Positions 40,302 to 47,917 of a DNA stretch of 64,000 bases are shown here, one piece after another. The notes below the pieces were generated by a model. That model saw only the letters and a list, made by a program, of their open reading frames with translations, was not told where the DNA came from and did no database searches. Both the position numbers and the translations under genes were made by a program. Position 1 is the stretch's first letter. Each line of letters starts with the position of its first letter. Source of the stretch: Flavobacterium sp. (GTDB taxonomy: Bacteria > Bacteroidota > Bacteroidia > Flavobacteriales > Flavobacteriaceae). The DNA lies in assembly GCF_027531705.1 (NCBI RefSeq), contig NZ_JAPZSP010000021.1:124001-188000 (forward strand). The letters run 5' to 3'.

Positions 40302-41232
40302 GCCAACACCAGTGCCAGTTGTACCCGAATTAACTTTTACTAAAACAGAAAAAATAGTAACAGCTCCAATTCGAAATATAAGTTCTTTTTGGTGGGCAAT
40401 TATGGATAAAAATGGATCAACCGAAGAGCTTTTCTATATTCACAACCACGATAACACTGCAACAGTTACTGAAAAAGGAATGATGGAATATAATCTAGCA
40501 ACCAATACTTTTACTGACAAAGCAAAATCTAGCAATGTTGTGGCTGCTGGTTATATGTCTAATTTTACCGATGGCAACGGTGGATTTTATTATATATCAA
40601 ATGAATTTAATTTTTATAATAAAACAACTAACAGTTGGACAAGTTATGCAGCAGGTTCACCAGAATTTCCAAATAGTGTTTATGCAAATCACGGAGAATC
40701 GAAAGGATGTACTATCAGAAGCGTAGGAAAAGTTTTTTATATAGGTGGACGTACCGCATGCAAAACTGTAAAATACTTTAATTGGACAAACAATACTTGG
40801 AACTTTGCAGCCGATTATCCATTAACAATTTCAGGTGGACCAGCAGTAGCAACTGATACTAAAGATATTTATGCTTTGGGTGGATATTTAGGAAGTAGCG
40901 TTTCTAGTAAAAAATTCTACAAACTAGATGTTGCTACCAATACATGGATAACCCTGCCTGAAGCACCAGTAGCACCAATGTTAAATGATGAAAGAAACAG
41001 TATTATTTATTTAAAAAAGCGAATTATATTTTTAGGAGAAGATAAATTGCTTCATATTTTTAACACCGAAACTAATACTTGGCAAACCAATACCATCGAC
41101 CCAGCAATACCTGTCAATGTGAGTGGTTGGGTAGATGCCCATTTAGATACCAATCCAAATGCGACTACTGGAAAATTTTATATTTTGTATAGAAAAGCCA
41201 ATTCAACACTCGGTATTCAAGAATATCAATAA
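40237..41232 (+). CDS. Kelch-type beta-propeller surface lipoprotein
   Basis: 331 residues. The lipobox is followed by CSKDDEPTPVPVV, an acidic export signal and proline linker. The body has Kelch-like blades: GFYYISNEFNFYNKTTNSWTSY, GKVFYIGGRTACKTVKYFNWTNNTWNF, DIYALGGYLGSSVSSKKFYKLDVATNTWITLPEAP and LHIFNTETNTWQT, giving about five or six repeats. Such propellers bind proteins or glycans, or hold enzyme sites; no catalytic residues are evident. A remnant gene lies upstream and a long inverted repeat follows its stop. Confidence 0.78.
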   Translation: MKKTIFLFAIIFSLFSCSKDDEPTPVPVVPELTFTKTEKIVTAPIRNISSFWWAIMDKNGSTEELFYIHNHDNTATVTEKGMMEYNLATNTFTDKAKSSNVVAAGYMSNFTDGNGGFYYISNEFNFYNKTTNSWTSYAAGSPEFPNSVYANHGESKGCTIRSVGKVFYIGGRTACKTVKYFNWTNNTWNFAADYPLTISGGPAVATDTKDIYALGGYLGSSVSSKKFYKLDVATNTWITLPEAPVAPMLNDERNSIIYLKKRIIFLGEDKLLHIFNTETNTWQTNTIDPAIPVNVSGWVDAHLDTNPNATTGKFYILYRKANSTLGIQEYQ

Positions 41233-41238
41233 CACAAT

Positions 41239-41274
41239 AAACCTCAAAGGTTTATAAAAAAACCTTTGAGGTTT
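41239..41274. terminator. Inverted repeat between array genes, possible bidirectional terminator
   Basis: A perfect 15-bp inverted repeat (41239-41253 and 41260-41274) with a 6-base loop fills the gap between the Kelch gene and the next lipoprotein. It has A/T-rich ends but no long T tail, so termination is likely but not certain. An RNA-processing or stability hairpin is the alternative. Confidence 0.6.
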
Positions 41275-41296
41275 AAAATCTAAAAACAACTTAAAA

Positions 41297-41361
41297 ATGA
41301 AAAAAACAATCTTCTTATTCGCAATTATTTTCTCGCTTTTCTCTTGTAGTAAAGACGATGA
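41297..41361 (+). repeat. Signal-peptide cassette repeat, copy 3
   Basis: Identical to copy 2 over the first 59 bases. The sequences just upstream of the two ATGs are similar only in being A-rich, so the shared block begins at or very near the start codon. Confidence 0.85.
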
Positions 41362-41764
41362 AACAACTAAAAATGAACCAACATTATCAGGAACCGTAAC
41401 ATACACCATAAACGGACAAAACTACACTTCAAACACTTTTAGTGCAGCACTTTTAGGTGGAAAATTTGCTGGCGCTACAGACGAGGGTACACAAGGCAGA
41501 AGTTTTGATGTTAAAATTGGAGACTCTGAAAATATTGAATTAACAGCAAATAATCAACAACCCATAACAGTGCTTTTTTATCCCAACGGCGTAAATTATG
41601 GCCGAGCAAGAAGCAATAGCGGCGTAAAGTTGACTATAATAAGCTGGGATGGAACAACTCTAAAAGGAAGTTTTTCAGGAAATGTATATAAAAATGGGGA
41701 TTATACCAACGGACCAGTAAGCGTTTCAGGTAGTTTTGAAACCAACAGCATATTTAGATATTAA
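41297..41764 (+). CDS. Small surface lipoprotein, DUF6252-like beta protein
   Basis: 155 residues with CSKDDETTKNEP after the lipobox. The mature domain (GTVTYTINGQNYTSNTFSAAL, VLFYPNGVNYGRA, LKGSFSGNVYKNG..VSVSGSFETN) is a compact beta fold. The 43194 gene is a clear paralog (LGQTFTTTDFIIVAI, FTPNGVTYS, VKGSFTGNVYLNG), and the 47350 gene is more distantly alike. This fold, with a closing GTF/GSFE strand, is frequent among small Flavobacteriia lipoproteins; the family name is a guess and the function is unknown. Confidence 0.65.
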   Translation: MKKTIFLFAIIFSLFSCSKDDETTKNEPTLSGTVTYTINGQNYTSNTFSAALLGGKFAGATDEGTQGRSFDVKIGDSENIELTANNQQPITVLFYPNGVNYGRARSNSGVKLTIISWDGTTLKGSFSGNVYKNGDYTNGPVSVSGSFETNSIFRY

Positions 41765-41787
41765 TTAAACTTTCTAAAAGAATCAAA

Positions 41788-42360
41788 ATGAAAACTCAAC
41801 TTATAAAGCAAATACTATTTTTTGTAATAACTTTTCAATTAGGAAGTTGTCAAACTAAAAAAGCGACCGTAGATTCTACCATAACAGAAAAGAAAATAGA
41901 AAAAAAAGAATCAAAATATGCTGAAGGTAAAATGATCAACGGCACGTACTTTATTATTAATGCAAGCGAAAATTTAGCATTAGAGCCTTATCAAAGACAA
42001 TACAACTCATTAACCGATTTGAACCTCGCAAAACTAGACAATTCGGCGATACAAAAATGGGTAGTAAAAGAAAATATAAATGCCAAAACTAAAAAACCAA
42101 ATGGGACTTTTTCAATTTATTTATTTGTAGATGAAACCAATGCCATTGCCAATAAATACAACAATCCTAGACTAGGGAAAACAAAAGAATATCCCAAAGA
42201 TAGTTTTGTTATAGAATATAATGAAGCTGAAAAATCTTATATAATCAAAAGCAGCTCTGCCAAAGGCGATTGTATGGGTAAAAAAGACGGACGATTTGCC
42301 AAATACATTCCAAACGATGGGAGCAAAGTAGTTTTATGGAAATTTTTAAAAACCGAATAA
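41788..42360 (+). CDS. Lipoprotein with ricin-type beta-trefoil-like domain
   Basis: 190 residues. The lipobox LGSC is followed by QTKKATVDS, with no acidic export signal, so unlike its neighbours it may stay on the periplasmic side. The body (MINGTYFIINASENLALEP.., AIQKWVVKENI.., SFVIEYNEAEKSYIIKSSSAKGDCMGKKDG, KVVLWKFLKTE) has the GTYxIxNxxS...QxW rhythm of RICIN/beta-trefoil lectin repeats, which bind sugars. It lies 4 bases before the next gene, so it heads a tight four-gene stretch 41788-44425. Confidence 0.6.
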   Translation: MKTQLIKQILFFVITFQLGSCQTKKATVDSTITEKKIEKKESKYAEGKMINGTYFIINASENLALEPYQRQYNSLTDLNLAKLDNSAIQKWVVKENINAKTKKPNGTFSIYLFVDETNAIANKYNNPRLGKTKEYPKDSFVIEYNEAEKSYIIKSSSAKGDCMGKKDGRFAKYIPNDGSKVVLWKFLKTE

Positions 42361-42364
42361 TAGT

Positions 42365-43189
42365 ATGAAAAATCAACTTTTACTTCTAATTACTATACTT
42401 TTTTTTTCTTGTTCAAAAAATGATGAGGAAATTAAACAAACACCTACAAACAATACATATAGGTTGATAAAAACTCAAGATACTTACGGAACGCTTTCTT
42501 ACATTTATAATGCAGATGGTAATTTATCTAAAATAAATGCAGACGGATTATTTACTGCAGGAACATCAAAGGATTATAACTATTCCAACAAGCAATTAAT
42601 TACTATGGAAAGTGCTACTTATAAAACTACTTATAGCTATCTATCAAATGGTAAAATAGATGAAATATTGGAAGAAAATAAAGTAATCCTTGGAAACTCT
42701 AACAAAACAAAATATGCTTACGATGCTCAAGGAGTTTTATATAGTGCTTCCTATTATTCAAAAAACACGTTAATAAGTCCGTGGGTGTTTAGCCATATTG
42801 CCTATTATACATTTTCTGCCAATAAAATTCAGGTGAACACTAATGCTTGGAACAATAATAATGAGTTTTATTATTTAGACACTAATGGAAATATTTCAAG
42901 AGTAGAAAGAATGACAGTCGGTGCAAGTGGAACAACAACTTATAAATCACGTGAAGAAATAAATATCTATGATGATAAGCACAACACCGAAGTCGTTTTA
43001 CCTTATCCGCAAGAGGGTTTTGGCGAAAAATTACGCAGCAAAAATAATTTAAGCTATAAAATCATAAAAACGTATGATGAAAACGGAAATGTTTTGGACA
43101 CTTCGGTTAATGAAAACACATTCGAATACAATAATGACGGTTATGTAACCAAGATAAATAATGTAATTTACACATTAGAAAAATATTAA
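42365..43189 (+). CDS. YD-repeat-like surface lipoprotein
   Basis: 274 residues with CSKNDEEIKQTP after the lipobox. The body is built of repeats like YIYNADGNLSKIN, YSYLSNGKIDEIL, YAYDAQGVLYSASYY, YYLDTNGNISRVER, KTYDENGNVLDTS and FEYNNDGYVTKINN, i.e. the Y-x-Y-(D/N)-x-x-G hairpins of YD/RHS-type or DUF4595-like proteins. Such beta-hairpin stacks form elongated sheets or shells; no toxin domain is attached. A paralog lies in the second array at 47918. Confidence 0.72.
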   Translation: MKNQLLLLITILFFSCSKNDEEIKQTPTNNTYRLIKTQDTYGTLSYIYNADGNLSKINADGLFTAGTSKDYNYSNKQLITMESATYKTTYSYLSNGKIDEILEENKVILGNSNKTKYAYDAQGVLYSASYYSKNTLISPWVFSHIAYYTFSANKIQVNTNAWNNNNEFYYLDTNGNISRVERMTVGASGTTTYKSREEINIYDDKHNTEVVLPYPQEGFGEKLRSKNNLSYKIIKTYDENGNVLDTSVNENTFEYNNDGYVTKINNVIYTLEKY

Positions 43190-43193
43190 TATT

Positions 43194-43646
43194 ATGAGAC
43201 ATTTTTTTACAAAAATATTTTCAGTACTAATCGTTGTAATGCTTTTTTCTTGTTCCAAAAATGAGGAAGAAAAAGATGCAAAGATACCCGAAAGCAATTC
43301 AGGCAGAATAACCTATACTATGCTTGGACAAACATTTACAACAACCGATTTTATAATTGTTGCAATCAGTAATTATAAATTCAAATGGATTTCCGATAAA
43401 AATTTTACAAACAAAATTGGAGATCGAACTCCAATCGATTTTGTAGTTGGAGCAACCGATAATAATCAAAATGCCACATTTACTCCAAACGGTGTAACTT
43501 ACTCCTGTGAAAAAATAATGAAAGTAACCATAGATTATTATGATGGTAAAATAGTAAAAGGAAGTTTTACTGGAAACGTTTATTTAAACGGAGTAACAAC
43601 TAATCCAGCAAATCCAGTTACTGGAACTTTTGAAAGTAATCTTTAA
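43194..43646 (+). CDS. Small surface lipoprotein, paralog of the 41297 gene
   Basis: 150 residues with CSKNEEEKDAKIPE after the lipobox, a strongly acidic export signal. The mature domain aligns by eye with the 41297 product throughout (GRITYTMLGQTFTTTDF, ATFTPNGVTYSC, KIVKGSFTGNVYLNG, VTGTFESNL). The nucleotide sequences have diverged, so this is an older duplication than the signal-peptide cassettes. Gaps to both neighbours are under 16 bases. Function unknown. Confidence 0.68.
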   Translation: MRHFFTKIFSVLIVVMLFSCSKNEEEKDAKIPESNSGRITYTMLGQTFTTTDFIIVAISNYKFKWISDKNFTNKIGDRTPIDFVVGATDNNQNATFTPNGVTYSCEKIMKVTIDYYDGKIVKGSFTGNVYLNGVTTNPANPVTGTFESNL

Positions 43647-43660
43647 TTTAAAAAAAAGTC

Positions 43661-44425
43661 ATGAAAAAATCAATCTTATTATTAGTAATTATTTTCTCTT
43701 TCTTCTCTTGTAGTAAAAATGAGGAAACAGCCAACGGAACACCGGCACCACCAGCAATAACTAATAAAGTAGTAACTGCAGGAAATTACAATTTTAAATA
43801 TAAAGTTTTTTATCAAGAAATACAAAACGCTACTAATAGAAAAGGACTAATAATACTTGCAGTGGGAGATGGCGGTAATGAAAATGATGCCACACTAAAC
43901 GAGCAATGTGCAGCCTTGGCACAAGAGGGTTATGTTGCTGTAACAACCACATACAGAAGTTTAGACACAGGGTTAACTTGGGATCAACAAGGGGCACAAT
44001 TTAAACAAGATATGCTATTTGTTGCTTCAAATACGCAAATTGAATATACAGGAATCAATCAGTCTAACACTATTCTTGGTGGGCTTTCTCGTGGAGGAAA
44101 TATGACAATGGCACTTATCTTACCAAATCAATTTGCAGGAACAACACCATTTACTAGTATAAAAGGCGCAATTCTTCAATGTGCTGGCGGTGATACCTGG
44201 AAGGGTTCTGCAGTACAATTTCCAGTTGCTTACATGAGTAATAAAGTAGATAATATTATGGGAGTTGCAAATGCAAATGATTTTAAAACTGGCTTGGCTT
44301 CAAACCCGAATCCAAATATCAGTTCACAAAGCGAATGTTTAATTTATGATTCATCAGGTCATTGTGCAGACATAAGTGGCAATAAAGCTTTTATTATAAA
44401 GAAAGTAAAAGAATGGATACCTTAA
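43661..44425 (+). CDS. Alpha/beta-hydrolase-fold surface lipoprotein
   Basis: 254 residues with CSKNEETANGTPAPP after the lipobox. Alpha/beta-hydrolase hallmarks are an early strand GLIILAVGDGGNEND, the nucleophile elbow GGLSRGGN with the serine at about residue 144, and a late histidine in YDSSGHCADI (about 230). The acid residue is not certain (D of AYMSNKVDN is a candidate). It would be an esterase, lipase or peptidase acting at the cell surface, and is the only member of the arrays besides the HExxH protein with evident catalytic motifs. It ends the first array. Confidence 0.75.
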   Translation: MKKSILLLVIIFSFFSCSKNEETANGTPAPPAITNKVVTAGNYNFKYKVFYQEIQNATNRKGLIILAVGDGGNENDATLNEQCAALAQEGYVAVTTTYRSLDTGLTWDQQGAQFKQDMLFVASNTQIEYTGINQSNTILGGLSRGGNMTMALILPNQFAGTTPFTSIKGAILQCAGGDTWKGSAVQFPVAYMSNKVDNIMGVANANDFKTGLASNPNPNISSQSECLIYDSSGHCADISGNKAFIIKKVKEWIP

Positions 44426-44458
44426 TTTTTCTATAAAACAATTTGCTTATATTTTAAA

Positions 44459-44506
44459 GTTAACATAAAAAAGGTTGATAGTAATGTCAAGCTTTTTTAT
44501 GTTAAC
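44459..44506. terminator. Bidirectional terminator between the first array and the second kinase gene
   Basis: A perfect 15-bp inverted repeat (GTTAACATAAAAAAG at 44459-44473 and its complement at 44492-44506) plus an inner TTGA/TCAA pairing forms a hairpin with A/T runs on both strands. The right arm includes the last codons and stop of the minus-strand kinase, so it serves both convergent units. Confidence 0.75.
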
Positions 44507-46494
44507 TTCAACACAAAAGTAGTCCCTTGACCAATCCTAGAATCCACACTAATCTCACAATCAATCGCTTTTGCTAAATCACGAATTAAGTGCAAACCCA
44601 ATCCTGACTTAATTCCGACTACTTCTTTATCGTCGTACAATGCTTTAAATTGTTCATCTGACGCACCTTTTCCGTTATCTGAAATGGATAAATAAGATAT
44701 TTCATTTTCTTGCCAAGCTTTCCAAATAATGGTTGGGTTTTCAATTTCATTTAAGGCTTTTATGGCATTTCCAGTTAAGTTTCTGATGATTGTTTTTAAA
44801 TAATTTTCATCTGTATTTATTTGAATAGCATCTTTATTTTCAAAGGAAATTTGTACTTTTTCTTCACTAGAAAAATGACTTTTAGTATCTTCAAATAATG
44901 AATATATAGCAACTTTTTTTGGTTGAGGTTTAAAGTTTTCCATTTGGCTTTTGCTCCATTGCAAAATATCTTCCATTGAATTCAGCAAGTTTTCGGCTCC
45001 AGCCATAGTTTTATCTTGCATGCGTTTTGTACTTTCTTCATCAAGTAGTTCGGGACTTTCTTTTTGAAGTTGTAAAAAGAAAACCAAGTTTGCAACTGGA
45101 CCACGCAAATCATGATTTAAAATACTAAAAAATCTAGTTTTGGCTTTGTTTGCCTCATCTAATTCGGTGTTTTTTAAATCTAAATTTTCATTTAAAAGTT
45201 GTAGTTTTTCATTGGTTATTCTTCTATTTCTACTTTGGTAAAAAAGTAAACTTCCAATAATTGCTAGTAGAAAAAGTCCTGCAATGAAGTAATATTTTTG
45301 TTTGTTAGCTGTATCTAGTTGAAGATTTTTAAACTTATTTTGTGTAGAAAGTGCTTTTATTTCTTGCTCTTTTTTTTCGGTTTGGTATTTGCGAAGCAAG
45401 TCTTCGGTATTCTCTAATGTTTTTATTTTAAAGATTGAATCTTTTGCACTTTCGGCATCAACTTTATAGGCAAAAGCTCTTTTATAATCGCCTTTTAGTT
45501 CATATAAATCGGCAAGTGATTGATTGGCTGAATAGGAAAACTCAGCATCTTCTAATTCTTTAGCAATTGCTAATGCTTCTTGATAATGTTTTTCGGCTAG
45601 TTCATATTTTTTCTGAGCAAAATATAAATCGCCTAAATTGGAACAAACTATTTTTATAGTCTGGTTGGCTTCTAAATCTCTACTATAGATTTCTGCTTTT
45701 TTTAGATATTTTTCAGCACTACTATAATCGTTTTCTTTTTGGTATAATCTTCCCAAATTAATTAATAAGTCGCTCTCCAATAATTTATAATTGGCTTTTT
45801 CAGCATAAAGCAATCCTTTTTTGAAATAATTAATTGCTTCTCTATTTTTATTCAAATATTCTTTTACATTACCAATTCGATTGTAACCAATAGCTATTCC
45901 TGAATTATCTTTAAGATCGGTTTCAATATCCAACGCTTTTTGGTAATAACGAAGTGATTCTTTATACTTTTTATAAAATTTTAAATTGTCTCCAACTTGC
46001 GCATAAGGTGCCGATTTTAATGGGTTTAAATTATTTTTTTCTTGAAAACTTATTAACTCAATTGCATATTTGGTCGCATTTTCTCTATCACCCATTTGAT
46101 CGTAGATAAGTCCAATGTTATTTAATGAATTTTGGTATATTTTTTTTGGTAGTTTGTATTTTTTAATAATTTCGTTACACTTTTTAAAATACTCCATCGC
46201 TTTTTCTGGGTTTTGCTTTGAGTATTCTATAACACCTTTCATGTTGGTTGATTTATAAAAACCAGTTCCATAATTCAGTTTGGAAGACAAGACTTCCATT
46301 TGCCGAATTAGTTCGTTTACTTTTTCATAATTTCCTTCTTGAATAAGTAAAAATGCATAATCATTTAAGGCAAGTACATAAGTAGAGTCTTTAGGTTTGG
46401 TATTGAGAAAAGTCTTTAACGAATCTATTGATTGGGGAATTTGACCCATCAACAAATTAAATGAAAGCAGGAAAAAGAGTAGTCTGATTTTCAT
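44497..46494 (-). CDS. TPR-domain sensor histidine kinase (second copy)
   Basis: 665 residues with the same plan as the first copy: signal peptide (about 1-17), TPR repeats (about 30-350, for example AIGYNRIGNVKEYLNKNREAINYFKKGL), membrane helix (about 400-418), coiled segment and kinase. H461 in FFSILNHDLRGPVANL is the phospho-acceptor; DNGKGAS and GIKSGLGLHLIRDLAKAI are ATPase boxes. The last about 60 residues are nearly identical to the first copy, while the TPR sensor part has diverged. The two kinases may therefore sense different signals but share output chemistry. It overlaps the regulator gene by 4 bases. Confidence 0.9.
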   Translation of the reverse strand: MKIRLLFFLLSFNLLMGQIPQSIDSLKTFLNTKPKDSTYVLALNDYAFLLIQEGNYEKVNELIRQMEVLSSKLNYGTGFYKSTNMKGVIEYSKQNPEKAMEYFKKCNEIIKKYKLPKKIYQNSLNNIGLIYDQMGDRENATKYAIELISFQEKNNLNPLKSAPYAQVGDNLKFYKKYKESLRYYQKALDIETDLKDNSGIAIGYNRIGNVKEYLNKNREAINYFKKGLLYAEKANYKLLESDLLINLGRLYQKENDYSSAEKYLKKAEIYSRDLEANQTIKIVCSNLGDLYFAQKKYELAEKHYQEALAIAKELEDAEFSYSANQSLADLYELKGDYKRAFAYKVDAESAKDSIFKIKTLENTEDLLRKYQTEKKEQEIKALSTQNKFKNLQLDTANKQKYYFIAGLFLLAIIGSLLFYQSRNRRITNEKLQLLNENLDLKNTELDEANKAKTRFFSILNHDLRGPVANLVFFLQLQKESPELLDEESTKRMQDKTMAGAENLLNSMEDILQWSKSQMENFKPQPKKVAIYSLFEDTKSHFSSEEKVQISFENKDAIQINTDENYLKTIIRNLTGNAIKALNEIENPTIIWKAWQENEISYLSISDNGKGASDEQFKALYDDKEVVGIKSGLGLHLIRDLAKAIDCEISVDSRIGQGTTFVLKLT

Positions 46495-47195
46495 ACTACA
46501 AAATTCAAGTTATCCTTAAAACTTCTACCAACTGGAATAGAAACATTGTTTTTCAATTCAATTTCTTGGCTTCCAATTTTTTGTATAAATTGTTTCTGAA
46601 CTGCAAAACTTCTATGAATTCTAATAAAAGATTGAAATTTTTCTTCTAATAAAATTTCACCTAAGTTTGATAAAACACAATGTCTTTTTCCTTCGGTTAC
46701 CAAAATGGTATAGTTTTTTAAAGCTTCTAGATATAGAATTTCATGAAGTTTAACTTTAATTTGATCGTGACCGGTTTTTACATAAACGGCATCGCCACCA
46801 ATGGAAGACTCAAATAAATTGGCTTTCAAACGCACTTCCATAAACTCTTCAATACGTTTAACAGTTTGTTCAAATCTTGGAAACTTAAATGGTTTTACAA
46901 TAAAATCAAGCGTTTGTAATTCAAACGTTTCTGCAGCACTTTCAGAATGAGATGAAATGAAAACGCAAACAGGAATTTCTAAAGCTTTTTTGCGTAATTC
47001 AATTCCGGAAGCACCTTTTAATTCAATATCTAAAAAAGCAACTTCAATAATATTCTTCTCTAAAAAAACAAGTGCTTTTTCTGCCGAATCAAAAACACCA
47101 ACAATATTTAAAGTTGAAAACCTTTTGGCATAAGACACAACGGCAAGTTTGTCCATTTCGTCATCGTCAACAATAATGCAGTCAAAAGGTTTCAT
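46491..47195 (-). CDS. LytTR-family response regulator (second copy)
   Basis: 234 residues. The receiver domain (1-115) has the DDDE pocket, phospho-aspartate D56 in VAFLDIELKG and FIVKPFKF. The LytTR domain (about 135-232) has VKLHEILYLEALKNYTILV, SFIRIHRSFAVQKQFI and VSIPVGRSFKDNL, very close to the first regulator. So close a match in the DNA-binding part implies that both may bind the same kind of repeat, and all four operator-like sites in the window are indeed similar. Site 4 (47250-47277) lies in its own divergent promoter region. Confidence 0.92.
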   Translation of the reverse strand: MKPFDCIIVDDDEMDKLAVVSYAKRFSTLNIVGVFDSAEKALVFLEKNIIEVAFLDIELKGASGIELRKKALEIPVCVFISSHSESAAETFELQTLDFIVKPFKFPRFEQTVKRIEEFMEVRLKANLFESSIGGDAVYVKTGHDQIKVKLHEILYLEALKNYTILVTEGKRHCVLSNLGEILLEEKFQSFIRIHRSFAVQKQFIQKIGSQEIELKNNVSIPVGRSFKDNLNFVV

Positions 47196-47214
47196 TATAA
47201 GCTGGTTTGATTTT

Positions 47215-47222
47215 CAAATATA
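47215..47222 (-). promoter_or_regulatory. -7 box of the second LytTR regulator-kinase operon
   Basis: TATATTTG on the minus strand, 20 bases before the ATG of the regulator. It has the same sequence as the box of the first copy and fits TAnnTTTG. Confidence 0.55.
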
Positions 47223-47249
47223 AGATAATTTATCTAAAAATGAACATTC

Positions 47250-47312
47250 GTGTATTTATTCTGTCGTTCGTCCTTTTTAGGTTTCAAGAGATTTTAAACT
47301 ACGGCATCTTTG
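47250..47312 (+). promoter_or_regulatory. Candidate LytTR operator 4 and promoter of the second array
   Basis: GTGTATTT at 47250-47257 and GTCCTTTT at 47270-47277 keep the 20-bp period, each preceded by TTC, with one or two changes from the other sites. A -7-like element CATCTTTG starts at 47305, again 35 bp from the start of the second half-site. The first gene of the second array starts at 47350. Confidence 0.58.
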
Positions 47313-47349
47313 TCGTGTAAAAAACTTTAATCCTTTAAAAACAAAAATT

Positions 47350-47907
47350 ATGAAAACAATTAAAACAACATTAACCTTTTTATTTCTATTTATTGTTAGC
47401 ATTTCTTGCAACAAGGATAATGAAGAAACTACTCCCACACCAACAACTCCAACTGCATTTAATCCTAATGATTATTCGGAATATGTAACGTGTAAAGTTG
47501 GCGATTTTAGCTTTAATACTGGAAATAATACTGGAAACACATCAAGTATTGTGGCTTTTAAAGCCGGGTCTACACTTTATTTAGATTCGTCAGACGGGAA
47601 TTTTGTTTCAAGTTCAACAGCACCAATGGAAATTAATTTTCAATTAAAAAATTTCGACCTCATTACCCCAAAATCGTATGAAGTATCAGGTACGTTTCCA
47701 ACAGAAATATTAAAACATAAACATGTTGATGGTGATAATTATGATACAAACAATGGAATAAATACTACTCCGCAAAATAATGCAATTACTATTACCAAAA
47801 TTGAAGATGGATTTTATTTTGGTACATTCAATTTTACCACATATAAAATTGTCAATCGCGCAACAACGCTTCAAGTTACTCAAGGTCATTTTAAATTTAA
47901 ATTATAA
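47350..47907 (+). CDS. Surface lipoprotein, beta protein related to the 41297 family
   Basis: 185 residues. The lipobox VSISC is followed by NKDNEETTPTPTTP, an acidic export signal with a threonine-proline linker. The mature part (EYVTCKVGDFSFNTG, STLYLDSSDGNF, MEINFQLKNFDLITPKSYEVSG, GFYFGTFNFTTYK, LQVTQGHFKFKL) has the closing strands of the small DUF6252-like lipoproteins of the first array. It is the first gene behind operator 4. Function unknown. Confidence 0.65.
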   Translation: MKTIKTTLTFLFLFIVSISCNKDNEETTPTPTTPTAFNPNDYSEYVTCKVGDFSFNTGNNTGNTSSIVAFKAGSTLYLDSSDGNFVSSSTAPMEINFQLKNFDLITPKSYEVSGTFPTEILKHKHVDGDNYDTNNGINTTPQNNAITITKIEDGFYFGTFNFTTYKIVNRATTLQVTQGHFKFKL

Positions 47908-47917
47908 TTATAAAATC

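Noticed and set aside
41239..41274. Perfect inverted repeat as a miniature transposable element or phase-variation switch
   Set aside because: There is no target duplication, no second copy seen nearby and no recombinase gene; a terminator or RNA hairpin is simpler.
42365..43189. RHS/YD-repeat toxin
   Set aside because: Only a few short YD hairpins are present, with no polymorphic toxin tip and no immunity gene; it is a small lipoprotein.
47780..47917. A longer reading frame starting inside the 47350 gene
   Set aside because: It is an out-of-frame extension; the lipoprotein signal begins at 47918 with a normal spacing from the previous stop.
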